From contig CASDWE010000002.1 in assembly GCA_949284685.1 (NCBI GenBank), positions 660,106 to 724,105 on the forward strand: a DNA stretch of 64,000 bases, given 5' to 3'. The notes beneath the pieces were generated by a model, which did not search any database, was not told the DNA's origin, and was given only the letters and a program-made list of their open reading frames with translations. Position 1 is the stretch's first letter, and every line of letters begins with the position of its first letter. The position numbers and the translations under genes are program-made. Below are positions 63,328 to 64,000 of the stretch, piece after piece. Source of the DNA: an uncultured bacterium. GTDB lineage: Bacteria > Bacillota_I > Bacilli_A > RFN20 > CAG-826.

Positions 63328-64000
63328 CTTTTCTTCCTCCTTTTGTTTAACATTTTCTATAATTTTGTTTTCTTTAAATTTAAATAAATTTATTGTTAAG
63401 GCATTTAAAACAACAAAAACACTAGAAATAGACATCGCTAAAGATCCAATCATTGGATTAAGTTTTAATTCAGGATTTAAAGGATAAAACATTCCAGTCG
63501 CTAATAAGACACCTATACAGTTATAAAAGAAAGCCCAAAACAAATTACCTTTAATTGTATTTAATGTTCTTTTAGATAATCTAATCGCATTAACAACACC
63601 GATAAGATCATTTTTAATTAAAACTATATCAGCACTTTCTTTTGCAATATCGCTACCTCCTCCAATAGCAATTCCTAAATCAGCGCTTGTTAAAGCTAAA
63701 GCATCATTAACACCATCACCAACCATCGCCACTAAATGTTTATTGTCTATTTTTAAAGAATTAATAATAGTGGATTTTTCAATTGGCAAAACTTCGCTAT
63801 AAACTTTATCAATACCAACTTCATTAGCGATTGCTTGTGCAGTTTTTTGATTGTCTCCTGTTAACATTACAACTTTAATTTGCATATCTTTTAATAACTT
63901 AATTGCGTATTTGCTATTTTCTTTGATTTCATCTTTTAATGCTAAAATAGCTAAAACTTCTTTTTCATCAGCGACATATAATATAGTTTTGCCTTGACTA
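63124..64000 (-). CDS. copA: P1B-type copper-transporting ATPase with C-terminal HMA domain (5' end outside window)
   Basis: The frame is open to the window edge, so the first half is missing. Seen here: MLTGDN and VGDGVNDALAL of the HAD ATPase core, ESADIVLI, then two membrane helices with AMSISSVFVVLNAL, the MxxSS copper site of CopA. It ends in an HMA domain (KIKGMMCQHCVMHV) with the CxxC metal motif, attached at the C-terminus instead of the usual N-terminus. CopA pumps Cu(I) out of the cell. A strong internal ribosome site lies exactly before the HMA domain (see nested copZ). Confidence 0.92.
   Translation of the reverse strand, partial: SQGKTILYVADEKEVLAILALKDEIKENSKYAIKLLKDMQIKVVMLTGDNQKTAQAIANEVGIDKVYSEVLPIEKSTIINSLKIDNKHLVAMVGDGVNDALALTSADLGIAIGGGSDIAKESADIVLIKNDLIGVVNAIRLSKRTLNTIKGNLFWAFFYNCIGVLLATGMFYPLNPELKLNPMIGSLAMSISSVFVVLNALTINLFKFKENKIIENVKQKEEEKMENLTLKIKGMMCQHCVMHVTNALKVVQGVKEVNVSLENESAEVKGLNLNLDELKTAVKNAGYEVID

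Overview
This window is a strongly AT-rich chromosomal segment from a low-GC Gram-positive-type bacterium, most likely an uncultured, gut-type member of the Bacilli/Mycoplasmatota border (Acholeplasma-, RF39- or Erysipelotrichales-like). The reasons are the AT content, Bacillota-type Shine-Dalgarno sites, many lipobox lipoproteins with Ser-rich linkers, and Acholeplasma-like beta-glucan phosphorolysis. UGA is a stop codon and the only tRNA reads UGG, so the genetic code is standard. The assignment is inference; there is no rRNA or phylogenetic marker set beyond glyA and eno.

Layout. 1-3.2 kb: an RNase III-like gene end followed by a decayed zone (truncated phage-like ORF, frameshifted gamma-glutamylcyclotransferase, remnants) and an AAA ATPase-nuclease gene with a 23-bp tandem repeat array. 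3.2-10.6 kb: a PP-loop ATPase/ferredoxin pair, two glycosyltransferases, and a lipoprotein carrying a probable barnase-like RNase domain. 10.6-15 kb: two ABC exporter modules, the second controlled by a GntR/YtrA-type repressor. 15-22 kb: housekeeping genes (M29 aminopeptidase, glyA, eno, aldehyde dehydrogenase, YqeY-like, tRNA-Trp). 22-27 kb: a gene-poor stretch, small membrane proteins, a lipoprotein and a Fic protein with a repeat-built operator.

27-47 kb is a carbohydrate utilisation locus. Two surface GH16 glucanases, a solute-binding lipoprotein, two permeases and an MsmK-type ATPase, a GH94 phosphorylase and a phosphoglucomutase form a coherent route: cut beta-1,3(-1,4)-glucan outside, import oligosaccharides, release glucose-1-phosphate by phosphorolysis and convert it to glucose-6-phosphate. 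The same operon carries a ROK regulator, a SIS-type sugar-phosphate deaminase/isomerase and a PIG-L deacetylase, suggesting that an amino sugar is also handled.

47-64 kb is accessory DNA: three more AAA ATPase-nuclease genes, each beside its own repeat structure; an XRE-ImmA-PIN cassette; a deletion scar that beheaded a pyridoxal kinase; a defence-like island (MazG, DUF2075 helicase/nuclease, KAP-type NTPase, MrcB/DUF3883, WYL regulator); and a copper ATPase with a nested CopZ-like reading frame.

The most unusual signals are (i) four ATPase-nuclease genes with four unrelated private repeat structures, (ii) a recurrent leaderless promoter layout in which a -10 box sits nine bases before the start codon, (iii) the internal Shine-Dalgarno site that would let a CopZ chaperone be made from inside copA, and (iv) the glucan/amino-sugar operon. 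Several genes are broken by single-base frameshifts; whether that is real decay or assembly error cannot be told from one sequence.
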